64,000 nucleotides of DNA from contig QNGE01000143.1 of assembly GCA_008508345.1 (NCBI GenBank), positions 132,885-196,884 on the forward strand, read 5' to 3'. The first letter of the stretch is position 1. Each line of letters begins with the position of its first letter. A program made the position numbers and the translations under genes. Of this stretch, positions 1-13,093 are shown piece after piece. Source of the stretch: Paragonimus westermani (lineage: Eukaryota > Platyhelminthes > Trematoda > Plagiorchiida > Troglotrematidae). The notes below the pieces were generated by a model, which saw only the letters and a list, made by a program, of their open reading frames with translations, was not told the DNA's origin and searched no databases.

Positions 1-340
1 GATATAAGTCCTTCTTGGAAGCTCGGATATTTCACGTTCAGACTCAGTCACCCAACAGTCTCATTGTCTCATATGGAACCTATCAGATGATCCAGCGGGT
101 TGATTGCCCCAGCAGAATTTCAAATTAGTTTACACTGTAAACCACCAACGTCAATTAACTTCTGTAATTGTGACCGGTTTGACAGATTTAATTTCACTGC
201 CCGACAGTGGTACAGGGGGTTTCAAAGTAAACATTTTGGAACTGCCAGGACATTCAAGGCAGTGGATCATTCGGCTGATTTCGCTTGAAACAGTGAAATG
301 TGAGTGACTGAGAACAGATGTGAAATTTCTCTTATCCAGA
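1..340. other. Unrecognised non-coding DNA at left edge
   Basis: I see no coding exon, RNA gene or repeat I can name here. Two overlapping plus-strand frames (about 60 codons each, from 100 and 104) are open, but neither resembles a known family and both run through ordinary A+T-rich sequence. They are most simply chance ORFs. Confidence 0.5.
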
Positions 341-428
341 TTTGGCTTGGTAGCTCAGTTGACAGAGCACTTGTCGCGTTCATGTACGCCGTTTATGCCG
401 GCGGTTCAAAATTAGCGAAGGAGCAGAT
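341..428 (+). mobile_element. tRNA-headed SINE, copy 1
   Basis: This is a short interspersed element with a tRNA-like head. The A-box TAGCTCAGTTG lies at 351-361 and fits the Pol III consensus TRGYNNARNNG. A degenerate B-box GGTTCAAAATT lies at 403-413, 52 bases downstream. After the B-box comes a short segment (ATTAGCGAAGGAGCAG...) that aligns with the same position in the copies near 53,667 and 56,984. Their shared core reads roughly AGCCCAGATTTTT, and copy 1 is the most decayed there. It cannot be a working tRNA gene: the acceptor arms do not pair and the T-arm is broken. The element has no coding capacity and would depend on a LINE reverse transcriptase that is not in this window. No clear target-site duplication or A-tail is visible. 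A 126-codon ORF (304-684) crosses it and is a chance shadow. Confidence 0.65.
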
Positions 429-3400
429 GTTTCGCAACTGCATCTCACTTAGATTAGGTAAATTATTGGTACGTATACAATATACTTATGAACACAAGTG
501 GGCTAGGTCTTTGGTAGTCAATGTCGATCAGGCTGGGGCGAGGAGACAGAGGAATAATTCTTTACAGGATAGACGACCGCGCTTGGCCGTGACAACACGG
601 ATTCACGAACGAACTACTTTTTCGCGCACACACCGGCATACCGTAGTCATTCACTGTGGCATTGGCAAACGTCAAACGCTGTAGCCTTCCAAGGAGATCA
701 CAACCCGCTTACTTGTGCAATTAGAAAAGATCCAGTCAAATGTTAGCGGCTTGATGATCAAAAAATCCGAACGGTATGATAATAATCGAGCACATTTTGT
801 ACTTCATTCACGGGGTTACAAGGTAACAACGCAAGGCGAGGAAAAGTTGTTGAACTAATAAAACGCCGGTAGTATCAAATAACCTTGTGTTTTATCTGCC
901 GGTTTTTCGTTTGGTGATTCTTGGTGGCTTAGGTGGTTGCAAAACAAAAATATCTCCAGGTGGTTTTCAAAAAGTGGATTAGGAAAGTGAAAATTACCTT
1001 AATAAAAAAATACAGACAGGCTTACAATTATTTGGGTAGTTCATGACTGACAGAAAACTCATTCTCCACTGACAGGCAATGTGGATCATTGTGCAGTATC
1101 GTCTCTTTGCCAGACCATTGTTTTAAAATTACTCAGCTGTTTTAATTTGGTTCCTAATGATCCGAGAAAACCAGTTTAGCTCTCCTCTAACTTTATTAAA
1201 AGGTCATTCTCTATCAGTCAGTTTAGAGCAGCATCCGGTAGAAGCATTGTGTCAAATACCACAATTTCCAGTTGACCGAGAAAATCAGTTCACCGGATGC
1301 CAACGTAAGTGCATTATCATCGAAACATTCATCAGGATTGATTATCTTTCCTAACACACTTTCCATCTTTTTTCAAATCAATGAAGAAGTTCCGCTGAAC
1401 TGATGTTTCACGTTAAAAGGTAAAACTTAATTCTTAACTTTTCAAAGAATTTTTTAAAGGCAAGAGATTGCAGACAAGAATAGTTGTTAGCTTACAGATG
1501 GTCGATCTGGTCAAACGGATTACTTTCTCACTCAAGCACTGGGGGTTACAAAAAGATCGGTACTTTTTGTGTTGAGCCACTTAAGTAGCTGATAAATTTG
1601 GAGAATACCTTTCTGAATGCTGCACCCTCAAATACTTCAGTCAAGCCGGCATGTTGTGCCAGGGTAACAAACATCACAATTAATATTTTCATATACCTGT
1701 GGTCTGATAAGTTGAATTTCAAAATAACATCAAACTAACGAGTGCTCACATTGCTTTGACACATTATAACTAAACAAGAGCCATCACTGATGAAGTCATT
1801 AAACGATGTGAAAATCACTTGTTGCAGTTTTGTATCTAGAAAACGAAATATCCCGATAGGTTGTAAGTAAGGAATATATTGAACCGCTGCCAAACTCACT
1901 CATCAGTATAATGCCTACGTGTTGTTAAGAACTAAGCAACCTTTCAGTCGAACTGGATTAGTCTGAAGTACTAACCGCCGTGTCAGTGTTTGAACAGAGT
2001 CACTTTCGAACGCATTTCGGTGACTTCACGTAAAAAGGTTACATGTATTGCTAAACCGATCTTGGGTGTATCTTCACTGTCAGGGAGCGTAAATTGCATG
2101 AGGGACGTAATTTCAAATCTGTTGTGCTGTGTTAGAAATAAATGTATATTTTGTTAAAGAACCAGAATGGTATGATCAATAGGGAGAATTATAATAAAGT
2201 TTGTGAAGATGTTTTTGCAATATAGATATTCTCTTCGTTTTATGCCATTTGTATTGATCACGTGGTAGCGAATAGTTGGTTACCCGAAGTAATCAGACGA
2301 CAATTCACTGTGTTTCATCGAGAAGTTTGTTTAACTTATCATTACAAAACGGTAACCCAGTTCACAGAGGTTGTGTTTAGGTTGCTATGTGGAACAGTTT
2401 TGCGCGTGACAAAACTGTCTGTGTGATCCATTTGAACAACTTGGAGTTGGAAAGTGTTTTAGTGATCCACTGGTTTCCCTGTTGTTGATTATCCCATTTT
2501 AACGGTGTTTTAAGCACATGTCTCATGAGACAAAACAAATGCGTGCTAAACAAAACTGCAAAATTCTTCATTGAATATATGCAAGTGAACGACTTAAGAC
2601 AATTCGCGTTTCAGAACGGAGAAGGTGTTTTCAAGCACATCCAGACCGAGAACACTGGACGGTAAAGAGAAAAATTCTGGTTTTTGTTTCTGTTGGGTCG
2701 CAGGAAGTCTGATGAACGTTGTAAATGCTTAGGAGGGGGTACCTGGTTGTTTGCCGTTAACCCGTGCCAATAGAATCAATAACATTATCAAAAGTTCATT
2801 AAATCTGTCACATTACCTCCAACTGTTTCGTTTCTCTCTTTCACCAATTTTCGAGTGAATCCTGCTGTGTGGACCGCAGTTCGGTTTTTTAAAAGTGGTT
2901 ATAAGTTTGAACATGATAGAAAAACAATAAGTCTTTTCTTCTTGACATGTTCGAAGTTGTCATGGGGATTGGCTCTTTTGAAACCATGTACCACTTATTT
3001 ACATGACAAATCGTTCGAGTATACTTCGCGTTGTTTATGTTTCCTTCAAATGTAGGTTTTTAATTAGATTGTAATTGTTCATTATCTACTTAAGGAATGA
3101 ATCGTGTTGAAAGAATATGTTCTCTGCACCCTAATTAAACGTTATAAAGAATAATGATGTTCAGCAATATCAGGTTTCAAAAATCAATCCCAAACTACCA
3201 TTCTCTACATAGAACAATTTGATCTCTAAATAAAATGAACAGTTAATCGTACTTTAATGGAATTTATTTCTCTGTTTGCAATATTTTACTCTGATTTTTG
3301 TTTTACCGCTTCGACTGCGTAACGTTGATGAAAAATTCCAGTAGTAATCAAGATAAACCGTTTGTTAAAACTGAACTATTTGACCATGATAAGCTTATCA

Positions 3401-3755
3401 GTGTTTGCTTCAATAGTAATAACTATGGTTACATTCTGTAAGTTCAGAACTCCTTTACCAATGCACGCGCCTCGATCATTTGTGGCTTGCTGCCTCTTTC
3501 TGACCGGTAAATTGCTTCGTTCTGTGAGTTTCGCCCCGAACATTCTGCTTTACCTAAGTTTCTTACCTGAGTTTTATTTAATGAGGTCTGACCGCAGCAA
3601 CAGGGTAGTCGTGAATAGCCTCATTGTAACGAAGTCCCTAAACGTAATTCTATTCAATCAGAGCAAAATAAGTTAACTGAAATTGTCTTTGGTTCACTCA
3701 ATGAATATACTTGTCTGGTTCACTACAGAAAACTTCACTTACTTTTTTCACACAG
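429..3755. other. Unrecognised intergenic or intronic DNA
   Basis: There is no recognisable gene, RNA or repeat in this stretch. Short ORFs occur at 1,157-1,354, 2,377-2,571 (minus), 2,855-3,055 and 3,362-3,676. The last opens with a hydrophobic stretch (MLKLNYLTMISLSVFASIVI) and contains a GTAAGT at 3,437, but it matches no family I know, and ORFs of about 100 codons are expected by chance in sequence of this composition. Confidence 0.4.
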
Positions 3756-3810
3756 GTCTACACTTGAAACATACTGCTTCCCACTGAATCGGAATCACGG
3801 TTCAATACAG
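3756..3810 (+). other. Candidate small internal exon (55 nt)
   Basis: The block is bounded by a strong 3' splice site (a pyrimidine-rich run, then CACACAG at 3,749-3,755) and a full-consensus 5' splice site (ATACAG|GTAAGT, with GT at 3,811). Of its three frames only one is open. It begins after one base and encodes STLETYCFPLNRNHGSIQ. The size is plausible for a flatworm micro-exon. No domain is recognisable in 18 residues. A minus-strand exon could also be drawn just downstream, with a GTGAGT donor on the minus strand near 3,920, so the strand is not settled. A 55-nt open block between such signals is common by chance. Confidence 0.2.
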
Positions 3811-6800
3811 GTAAGTCGGTCAAGTTGGGAACAACTCAAATACAAAATAGAGTAGTGTACTTTATTCTGGAGCAGCTTCTTTATATTTGTGTGAGATTCG
3901 TTTGATGAGAAATTTTTACTCACCATGGTTTTGATCCAATACATTGGTAAGCGTGAACTCTGTACCAGCAAAATACGGAAACTATCCACAGAACTTTGGA
4001 GTATCTAAAATCTGGCGTATATTTATATAACAAATTTGGGGATATTACGATAACTTTTGTGAAACAACATCGAGCCTCACATAATACGCAAGTTTTGAAG
4101 AAGTGAGAAGCTAATTGGCAGGGGTTAGAGATAGGTTAAATGAAACTGGTTTCAAACATACATGATTCAGACTGATACTCTAGAAGGGCGATTCGTTTGA
4201 CCAGTTGAATCAGATTTTTTCGTAAATATCTGTCGTAGCTGGAATAGATACAACCGTAATCGAAATATGATGAACATTTTCGTTTGCTGTGAGATATCAG
4301 CCTTTACGAAACTCAGTGATATTCTATAAATGGTAACAGTAGCACATGCCAAATCAATGTGTAGTTGGTCCAGACGTGGAAAAAAAGTGGATGTCTAGTC
4401 CGGGCGAAGTTTGAACTGGATATTGAATTAGCCGATGTAGAAAATGATCATATTGTGGCTGAGATTGCAGGCAAATGGATTTCGTTTTTGACAATCAATC
4501 TCATTCAAGTATATTTTCGCTTCAGTTAATGCACAACCCTTCTAACACACGATCTGATTTTGTGTGTATAAAGTGGGTAATTTGCAAGTCATATTCCTTT
4601 AATTTACAAAAGAAAATCAAATTGAATGCTCAACCCAAATATGAATGATTCTGAAAGTTGGTTTTGCAAACACTTCTGAAAAGTTCAAAAGCGTTTCCCA
4701 CTTCGAATTCTTCACAATCCATTCGCGCAATCTAACACGTTTATTTGTATTCGGGCTTGTTTTTTCGACTGCATCGAGATTACTTGTGTTCATGAGATTA
4801 AAGCGCTTCTGACCAATACAACCGTTCGATCCAAAGTGAGTCTGATTAATAAACTCTCGCTTGCTTTTCATTTGTAACTGAAGGGAAATCGTCGGTTTCC
4901 CAGCCGGCTGGCTCAGAGATTGGAACTCACACTGGTGCAGTTGTGAAGAGAAGGGTGACACTTTAACAGATCCAATATCACTGAAAATTTGCTGCGTGTA
5001 TATAGAAGTTTGTATGGTTCAAAAGCATCGGCTCCGTGCAGGGTTGTTCCATGATGGTACTAGAACTAGCACAGAAACACAAGGACTGTTTATCTACTCT
5101 CACGCATTATTTGCTATCGGAGGATAACTGCAATTGGACTATTATCAGGCACCTCACATTCTAAAAAGTTCATTCATATATAGAAGATTATCTAGTTTTC
5201 TTGGACCGTTTCAGTGTAATTTTTAGGTGACTTTTAGAAGTTCATCTTCTAATTGTTTGACGCTGGCACAAGGGTTGATCCACCGGTGAATGTGAATGAC
5301 CAGTAACATGCTTTCACTTTAGAAACAGATTAGAAAGTCAAATATTACCGTCTTCTGTTTGAGTGGGTATTGCGCATGCAATGGCGATTATTCGCCGGAC
5401 ACCACAAACAACCTTCGTGGTTGTTGGCTAGTGAGTACCTACTGCCTAATCCTCTACGACTTACAGATCGCTCGGAATTTTGAGGTTGACCGGGTTAGTG
5501 GACAGTTTTTGGAAATTTCGCCTTTCTTATTACGGAGTCTCAGAATTGTGACACAGTAATTCTTGAATAAATTGGATTCTTGTGTAATTTTGTGCTATCT
5601 GGTTGATTGTCATAACCATACGCTCACAGTTCAACTGTTACGAGTTGATTTTGAACTTGATTGAGACAATACACAGTTTCGGTTGTCACATGTACGAAAC
5701 ATAATGGTGGTCAATGTGTGGATTGTTAGAAAAATTAACACATTCCGTTAACATAAACAGAAGCGTCTGAAATCAGTATCTGGTGTACGTTTATAGGTTG
5801 AATATTTTTTTCTGAAGCCACATGAACTGGCGTTCTGATCTAACTTCCGTATTCAAAATGTCATGCTGTTACCGAACCCTCGTTACATTGTGTCATAACT
5901 AAAAGTTGTTGTTGGAATGGAACAGCATCCTGATGGTCTGCGAAGACTTGTGAGAGAGAACACTGACTGTACTAAGTTGTATTCTCCCAGTTTCTTTCTA
6001 AGTAGCAATCAAAATTACATTACAATCTATTTTATTACTCACTTGATAGAAATGTCTCTTTGCATATACTCAGTAGGGTTTTTGTAGGCGCTGGCCTAAG
6101 GAAGGACGGAGTAAAACTGAAACCAGCGCACAGCATCAGGATATTCAATCGACGCGGTCGAGCCAAAACGGCCAACTATAGATCATTAACAAGACTGATT
6201 TTACTAACATTCTGCGATCCGCATGTGATGTCCTTTCAGATCACGTCCATTGCTTTGCCATTGTAACACATTTGTAAAGGCTTAGTTACAAGGGCCGTGA
6301 ACTTTGCTGATGTGACCGATTTCATATAACCCAGTATTTTTCGTGACAAAAATTGTCAGTTGGATACAAATAAGGTAATTAAGACATTCCTGCTTAGTAC
6401 GATGGCACCAAAAGATAAAACTGACAAAATTCGGGAGGATACTAGTACTCCAAAATTACGGTTTGTTCTCTCATTCATGTACGAGTGCGGCAGCAATTAT
6501 GTCGAATCCCCGTGATTAAATTTTTTTACTGTGGGAGAAAAACTAACACGACTTACATGTTTCGAGTTTACATGGCATCAATAATTTCATGTTGAAACAC
6601 CGGAGAGGTAAACATTTTTTTGTGAGTGGTTGGTAACGAGTAGGGCGGTCAATATCGAAACGAACTACAAATTCCATGGATAACTTTACAGTTTATATGA
6701 CATATTTGGTTCTTTTGCCAGCCGACTTCAAGCCTTATATCCTCGGGAAATAAGCAGAATATGTGGGCTTATCTCCACTTCCCTAGAGGATCCACACCAT

Positions 6801-7627
6801 GGTTATTGGGTCATCGTATTCGAAGACAGACCACAATGACCCTGAGGTGCTGACTATAAAATCACCAGCCTTAACCAACAAAATGTCTGGCATGGATTAT
6901 GGTGAGTAAAAAATGACTAGTGAACAGGAAAACGTTTTTGAGCAGGTCTTTAAGGTATCACACCAACACGAGTGTGATGTAACCGGTGAGTTACTGAGCT
7001 TTAAAATCTCTCTGAGTACTGCCAAGCTTTTGTTTGTTTACATGGAGTACTGTTTCAAATAAAATGCACTGTCTATGCCAGCGGATTCTTTACAGGCTAA
7101 ACCAGTGTAGTTGACAGTAGCTCTGAGTGTCGGAAACTTAGTCAGGTTAAGAAGAATGAAAGACCGGTGGCTGAACACATTCACTGAAACCTCCCGTTGT
7201 CCATCTTCACAGTTTTATTTCACTCTGTTAAAATTTTATCCTCATCGTGCTTTTGAGACCCATTTTTAACTGTGTTTATAGTGAAGACATTCTAGAGCTC
7301 ACAACTGCGACAAATTCAGCAGATTATGAGATTCAGACAAAAAACGAGGGGACCTTGATCTGTTGAATGGAACGTTATCAGATATTTGTTATTCCTTAAT
7401 AAATTGTTGAATCAGTTGTATTTGTTTGTGACCACGGAGATGGGGTCTTGTTGATGTTTACTTTTCATAAACATATATCTGTCGGAAAAACTCTGAAGTG
7501 AAACACGAGAAATGTTATTTGAAAACAAAACACTGGTAAGACACGTTTGCCTGGTAAGTGGTATGTTTCAGAATATTCCACAGATCCATTTAATCAAATA
7601 AATTCTCAAAAAGTTTGGTGGGAATTG
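3811..7627. other. Unrecognised intergenic or intronic DNA
   Basis: I can name no gene here. The longest frame is minus-strand 4,617-4,961 (114 codons). It is lysine- and asparagine-rich with a basic stretch (NKRVRLREWIVK), has no domain I know and no upstream start context. A TATAAAA at 6,855-6,861 lies 28 bases before an ATG at 6,883. That ATG opens six codons ending at TATG|GTGAGT (GT at 6,902). This could be a promoter and tiny first exon, but it is too short to support. A small hairpin (ATCACAC...GTGTGAT) lies near 6,957-6,979. Confidence 0.35.
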
Positions 7628-8002
7628 TCATACACGTTCTGCCCCCACATATATATTTACTAAAAATGGAATCCTGAAGAAATTTTGACAAAATTTCATA
7701 ATGCTGACTTGTACAATAGTGATCATTGAGGGTTGAAATTCTTTTGCCACGTTGGCACCTGATAAAAACAGAACAGTGGCTTTAAAGGTTGAACTGATCA
7801 ATGACCAACAACACGCACACTGTTCATTCTCAGTTTGTTGCTCCCTCCGTCCAAACACAATCGTTCCTTTTTTTAAAAGATTTTGTGGAAGTACACCGCT
7901 GGATGTGACTTTTGGGCTAAGACAGTTGCTCTCTGATTCAGCTGAAGTCCTCATCGAGTGTAGCAACAATAACAGAAGTGTGATTATGAAACAATGAGGC
8001 AT
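7628..8002 (-). CDS. Possible secreted-protein ORF, 124 codons (uncertain)
   Basis: This minus-strand ORF begins with a textbook-looking hydrophobic leader: MPHCF, then IITLLLLLLHS, then a polar MRTSAES region that could hold a signal-peptidase site near residue 21. The rest is 100 residues with four cysteines (two in a CACC run) and no domain I recognise. The leucine run comes from an antisense ACAATAACAGAAG-type stretch, so the leader may be a low-complexity accident. A plus-strand frame of 81 codons (7,752-7,997) overlaps it completely. At this base composition roughly a dozen ORFs of 100 codons or more are expected in the window by chance. No splice donors inside it are convincing. It could be a single-exon secreted protein, a first exon, or nothing. 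Confidence 0.15.
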   Translation of the reverse strand: MPHCFIITLLLLLLHSMRTSAESESNCLSPKVTSSGVLPQNLLKKGTIVFGRREQQTENEQCACCWSLISSTFKATVLFLSGANVAKEFQPSMITIVQVSIMKFCQNFFRIPFLVNIYVGAERV

Positions 8003-11000
8003 TCATGGGTCACACCGATCTAGTATGTTTGATAAATTATTTATACTGACTTGTCGTACCTAAGTTGTTTACGCCTTTCTGTCTCAGGTTTTGCTTTAAA
8101 ATTGATTTTGCTCTTGGAATGGGCTCATCAACAGTCTTCCGGACCTGAAACTTTATTGCTGTTCCTCAATTGCTCATCAAACACTTCTGAGTTGTTGGTT
8201 TTGTCGCAGGCTATTGTTTTACACGACTGATAACACCGCGTTCAGCTTTGTTCAGGTTTGTCAACTTCTACTGATGCTTATAGGTGCCAAGGCCGCCTTT
8301 TCAATTTCATCACAACGCACCAGAAGAGCAAGAAAGCCAGACCGAAACTCACGACGTTAGTGTCCATAATGATAAACGGTGTCTTAATTACGGTAGCATT
8401 GACTGATTAGAGATTTTTGTGTTTTTTTAGGCAGCTTTTGTTGAGATGTACACATAACCACTTCAGTTTTACACGCAAGGTTAAAGCTGGGCTTTCACAA
8501 CTGACGCTAACAGGGTCACTTCCAGCAAGTAGTCACCAGTTTACAGGAACATCAGGTAACATAATGAGAGTCAGTACAAACTAGGATATCTCTGTTCTGA
8601 AGTAAGTTCGCTAACGAGAAATGAAGAAGGTCAAGTATCATCTCAGGCTGCGTGAAAATTCATTGCAAAAATCTACAAATCCCTCAAGGGAAGTCCAAGT
8701 TCATCAAGCTAATGCAGCTATTGGAACAAATCCACATATATGACCTGATTAAGGTTTACCGGTCTGGGCTGTTAGATAACCATGTTATCTTATATTTTAC
8801 CCATTATAAAATGGACAGTTTAGATTTGTAATCATGCAGTTGCGTTTGAACGATGCGCGTACAGTTGTTCTTATGAATAACAAGACTTACATTCGGAGTG
8901 TGGAACAAACTCATTCGAGAAAACATCGAATGTGGAAGATGAAAGTGGTACTATCGAGAAATGATTACATATCAGCTGTAAGAAATTGTGACAACAATAA
9001 GCTGTATGATACTGGATCCGCTAAGACTGGATGGTACCGTTCTACTTGCGTTTTATGAGTTACCAAAGACTTGTAGAGCTGGACCTGGTGTTCGGCTGAT
9101 CCGTGATGTAACTGGTCACTAAATTGGGACGGACTACTCAATGTTTGTAAGTAGTATGGCTTTTGTGTGTACGTCAAAGCGAGCCTCTGCGATTCACATA
9201 CTAGGAAATAAAGCAGTCGATTGTCATATGAGTGGACAACCAAAGACAGATGACTTGTATTGGAATAACAAGTGAATCATTAAGCAAAAACCAAGACAAT
9301 TATCGTGCGGAAGCTTTTTTCATGTGGACAGATTTGTACACAGTCAGTCTCTGTAATAAACTAACTATGGGATAAGGATCCTTTGAGATACAAGTTTCGA
9401 GACCACCAAGACTCAGGTATAAGAACACCCGGACCATGGCGGTTCAACTGTAAGGACGTTTAGAACTTTTTGGAGAATTTCTGGGGCTTCACAATTTTCA
9501 TAGACGTCTACACCGACATTGAGGTGACTGTCTACGGACATGTGCGAAGTGTAAAGCATGAGGGCGTTTGATGTTGAGTGAAATAAGTTCGTGAACTTGG
9601 GGTGGATCACAGTCCCTCTACCCAAACTCAGAGATCAGCCTGCTGCTAGGACCCACAGTGGAGGTTCAAGGAGGTGTAGTTTTGAACAGAAGTCGACACA
9701 TATGTGTTCCACTTTCTGGTGAAAATGAACTTAGGGCCGCGGTAGCAGATTCAGCTTGATAGTGCTCTGCCTTCTTCCTTAGGAAATTAAGTTAGCTTCA
9801 TACAGGGGTCCATGCAGATGGGTATTGTTTTACTGTTGTATTTCGCACTAAACACTTTGTGACGAATGGTGGGTGCAACAGATACAAGAAACCAGCCAAA
9901 CTATATAGAGCTGAAGAAACTCAAAGACACGATGAGACAACTCATACTAGACACCGCTTAATCTAAGAAGACGAAGCACGCCCAGCTGACCTCCCGCGAG
10001 GTGTTAGATGCATAAGGATTACTGAGCTTTACATTTTTGAATCTGCAGAAGTAGGCATCAGTGCATGCATCCGGACACCTTATTATTGATTAGGGTTTTG
10101 AGCATCTTATTGTAATATCATGGTTTGAAAGAATAAACGATGCGAACCTGGGAGTCTCTGAAGAGACGGCTGCAAAAAGCGATTGTAAGGTGTTGGATCC
10201 AGTTTTCTCTTTAAGACTTGAGCACCCCAGAATGGTGAGAAGTTTCATGCAGTGTTTCACTTCATTTGGCAAAATTACCAGTCAGAAGATAGTGGAATAT
10301 TTGTGAATTTTTAAATTACAATCAGGGGGAAGTAAAGCGGTTCGGGGAGACACTACACTGAAACTAAGGTCTTCTGGCTATTTCTCTCCATGTCACACTC
10401 CGATGCCTTTAGCTCAAGCTCTGAACATGGGGTTTAACTGACTTGGCACATTCTGTATGTTTTACAAATCAAAGTGGTCTACAAATGTAATCTCTATAAA
10501 ACCTCAGCCAAGTAGTGTGGTTTCGCCGAAACGTGTGATTTGCGCAGTTGAATCTCGAAGACAGAAATCAAAAACTTGACCTCCATCATCATAGACAAAT
10601 AGTTTGGGCTGTAATTTAAAGTTGTATTGAATAAAATATGTACCCGCCAGAGTTTTCAAGATGAACTGGTCCTATAATAAAATTCTGACATTCCTTCCTA
10701 GTCATTGCACTTTACATTACTGCGCCACATTGTTCAAACCGAGACACTTGCAACAAAAGAATTCTGTTTGTGCCCGGCCAATGGGTGGGTGAATGTGAGA
10801 CAACAAAATCTCAGTGTGAAAAAAACCGGAAAGAATTGGAACTTGTACGATTGAAATAATATATTGAAGGCAGTCTTTACTCAGGGTATACTTGCTGAAA
10901 AGAAATAGGATTGTGTACATCGAATTGTTAACTTAATGTGTCCGTCAGAAAACAAAACAACATTCCAAATGTTGTTTGTGTGCTTCAGTGTAATTTTGTG

Positions 11001-12074
11001 AAAAAAATTAAAAAATCCTATCGATTCATTCTAAGAAATTATTAAACCGATCGATGATAATGCACATACGTGCCTACTTTACTTAGCGGTATATAACGAT
11101 GTTTGTTCCATGGATGGCGCTGAAAATTAATTTCTTTTCTCATGCCACCATTTAGTTAAAACCAACTGTTACTTCTAACGTTTTTAGACTTTTCCGATAG
11201 TATAAAATTGTGAGCAGATCATGTATGGCTCCATTGTGAATACAGTTTGAAACTTAGTGGTGCAAGCTGTACTCGACGGCGATGAAACTTAGTTCAACTG
11301 TATCTTTTATGATCGTGTCTTGGCTGTTGCATGTATTGACAGTATTCTACAATTTTTATCGGTTGGGGAGAATGTGCACTGTTTAGGACGGTAGAACAGT
11401 TGAATATAGCTCATTCTCTGTTTTTTAATGGTAAAGGATTAATTACCTTAGGAGGATACTCAAGCTAGAAAAAGTTATTCGTTCATTTGATCGACGAGTG
11501 TGAATAAAGTCTTTTCTTAAGCAAGTGAGCTAACCCATCTACTTGAGCGGCCAGTGGACACCGCCGAAATATCTATTGATCGTTTCACAAATTTTCACAT
11601 CAAACTTGAAATATATTTTTGGGAGTCATTAGATCATTACTGTTAAGAGTGATCCACAAATTAATTAATGACGCACTCTGTTTGAGTAGAATTACATGAT
11701 GTGACCATTAGGCACCTAAGGTATTCTTAAACTCTCTCTCACATTTAGATAGATATTGGGAATAGTTGCTGAAGTTGCCAAATATATGTAATGCCGTTAC
11801 ATATTTTTAACATGAAAGAATTTGGTTTCATTCAACAACGGTTTGAAAATAGAAAGTGACTAAATTGGCTTCAAAGTTGCGTGCTACACACGATACCAGT
11901 GGTTATACAGTGAACAGTGGGTAGACAAGAAATTTGTCAGAAGAATGAGTACCGATTATCTCATCTGTTACATGGAAGGAGAAATGTAAGCATGCTTTAA
12001 CTTACAGCTTTGTGACGTCGGCTTATAGATCTTACTGGAACATTGGATGAAAATAAAAACTTCTGATTGAGCAA
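8003..12074. other. Unrecognised DNA upstream of the gypsy element
   Basis: There is no gene I can support. The stretch from about 9,400 to 10,020 is visibly richer in G+C than its surroundings and includes a minus-strand frame at 9,413-9,625. It may be an old transposon remnant, but I could match none of it to gag, to an LTR or to a LINE. A minus-strand frame at 10,717-10,920 begins behind a good pyrimidine tract and AG (near 10,895) and stays open for about 60 codons. It matches nothing known. I looked for a 5' LTR matching the presumed 3' LTR start at 14,809 and found none. Confidence 0.35.
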
Positions 12075-12360
12075 GTGGCTCTGCTTATGAGAACTGAAGT
12101 AGACAGGGGGATAGAACAGTGCCTGGTCGATATAGGGGCGTCTATTTCGTTCATCGCTTTTACAGGGAAGCAAAACGTAGAACCGACCTTTATGATGGCC
12201 AGGGCTGTTGAAGATTACAGTCCCCAGAAACCGGATAAACGATTCTTGGAGCCGATTTCCTCGATGCAGTCGATGTAGTGATCGGACTGAAGGCCAAAAA
12301 GCTGTCGACCAGATATGGTTCTCTGACACTCACAGGAGAGCAGCAGAAAGGCGTCAGTCA
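12075..12360 (+). pseudogene. Gypsy aspartic protease remnant
   Basis: A frame open from 12,075 contains EQCLVDIGASISFIA, matching the retropepsin active-site block (hydrophobic-hydrophobic-D-[ST]-G-A-[ST]). Here Ile replaces Ser/Thr after the catalytic Asp, a change expected to weaken or kill the enzyme. About 40 residues downstream, after a change of frame, a segment reading FLGADFLDAVDVVIGL matches the usual retropepsin 'ILG-D-FL' second motif. The two motifs lie in different frames, so there is at least one indel between them. Confidence 0.8.
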
Positions 12361-12548
12361 ATTGTGCACGGTTAAATCCTTATTTGCACATCCCCTTACT
12401 CCAGTCAACAGCGGAGAAATACGTGGAGGTATTTACGAGAGACGGCGATCCGCACGGATTCTGCAATTGGATTGCACATGGAATACCAGCAACCGGAACG
12501 TTTTGACCTTACGGCCCCCTCAGGATAGCGATTCATTCTGATGAGGAG

Positions 12549-13043
12549 TTGAAAGAACAAGGATGGAACCTGTGGGAATTGGGTGTTATTGAAGAACCGA
12601 ACAGTCTATTCAACTCTACTGTTCTTCTGGTGAAGAATTCCAACAGAAACTACCGTTTTTGTATGGATTTTAGACGACTGGATGAGGTAACACAGAACAT
12701 GGTTGTAACAGTACCATCTGTTGCTAATAATTTTGGTAAGTTGCACAGCCTAAGTTGCTCACGTTGTTGTACTCATGCTTTGCATACTGGTGAGTACCAA
12801 AGAAACTTACAGATCGTGAGAAAACGGCATTCAGTGCTGGCGGAAAACACTATCACTTCAAGCGCAACGTTTGCCTTATGCGGTGTACCTTCCACACTTC
12901 GACGCCTGACGGTTCAGTTGGGAAAACGATTGAGTAATGTGGCGGTATATAGAGATGATATTGTGATATACAGTAATACGGAATCGGACCATCAAACTTA
13001 GAACTCAGGACATCGGATTAATGCCGATAAGTCACAACTTGGA
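12549..13043 (+). pseudogene. Gypsy reverse transcriptase remnant
   Basis: RT landmarks appear in order. First is LWELGVIEEPNSLFNSTVLL, corresponding to the usual 'GVIEPS-SP' entry. Next is YRFCMDFRRLDEVTQ at 12,651 onward. Then, in a different frame, comes DREKTAFSAGGKHYHF from 12,812. Back in the first frame is the active-site block VAVYRDDIVIY (YRDD at 12,948-12,959; the family normally has Y[LVM]DD), and then INADKSQLG in another frame. The first catalytic aspartate, in the 'TLDLASGY' block expected near 12,750-12,790, is not preserved in any frame. With at least two frameshifts and a lost catalytic residue the domain is inactive. Confidence 0.9.
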
Positions 13044-13093
13044 TGGTAATCGGTGGTGTTGCTAGAACACAAGATGATTCAAGGTAAATCAGG

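Noticed and set aside
345..420. A functional tRNA gene at the first SINE head
   Set aside because: The A-box is excellent, but the acceptor and T stems do not pair, the B-box is degenerate and two diverged copies with the same tail exist elsewhere, so it is a SINE.
304..684. 126-codon plus-strand ORF
   Set aside because: It crosses SINE copy 1 and has no recognisable domain.
3860..4010. Minus-strand exon ending at a GTGAGT donor near 3,920
   Set aside because: The donor is good, but the upstream acceptor is weak and the 78-base open frame matches nothing. A plus-strand alternative overlaps the region.
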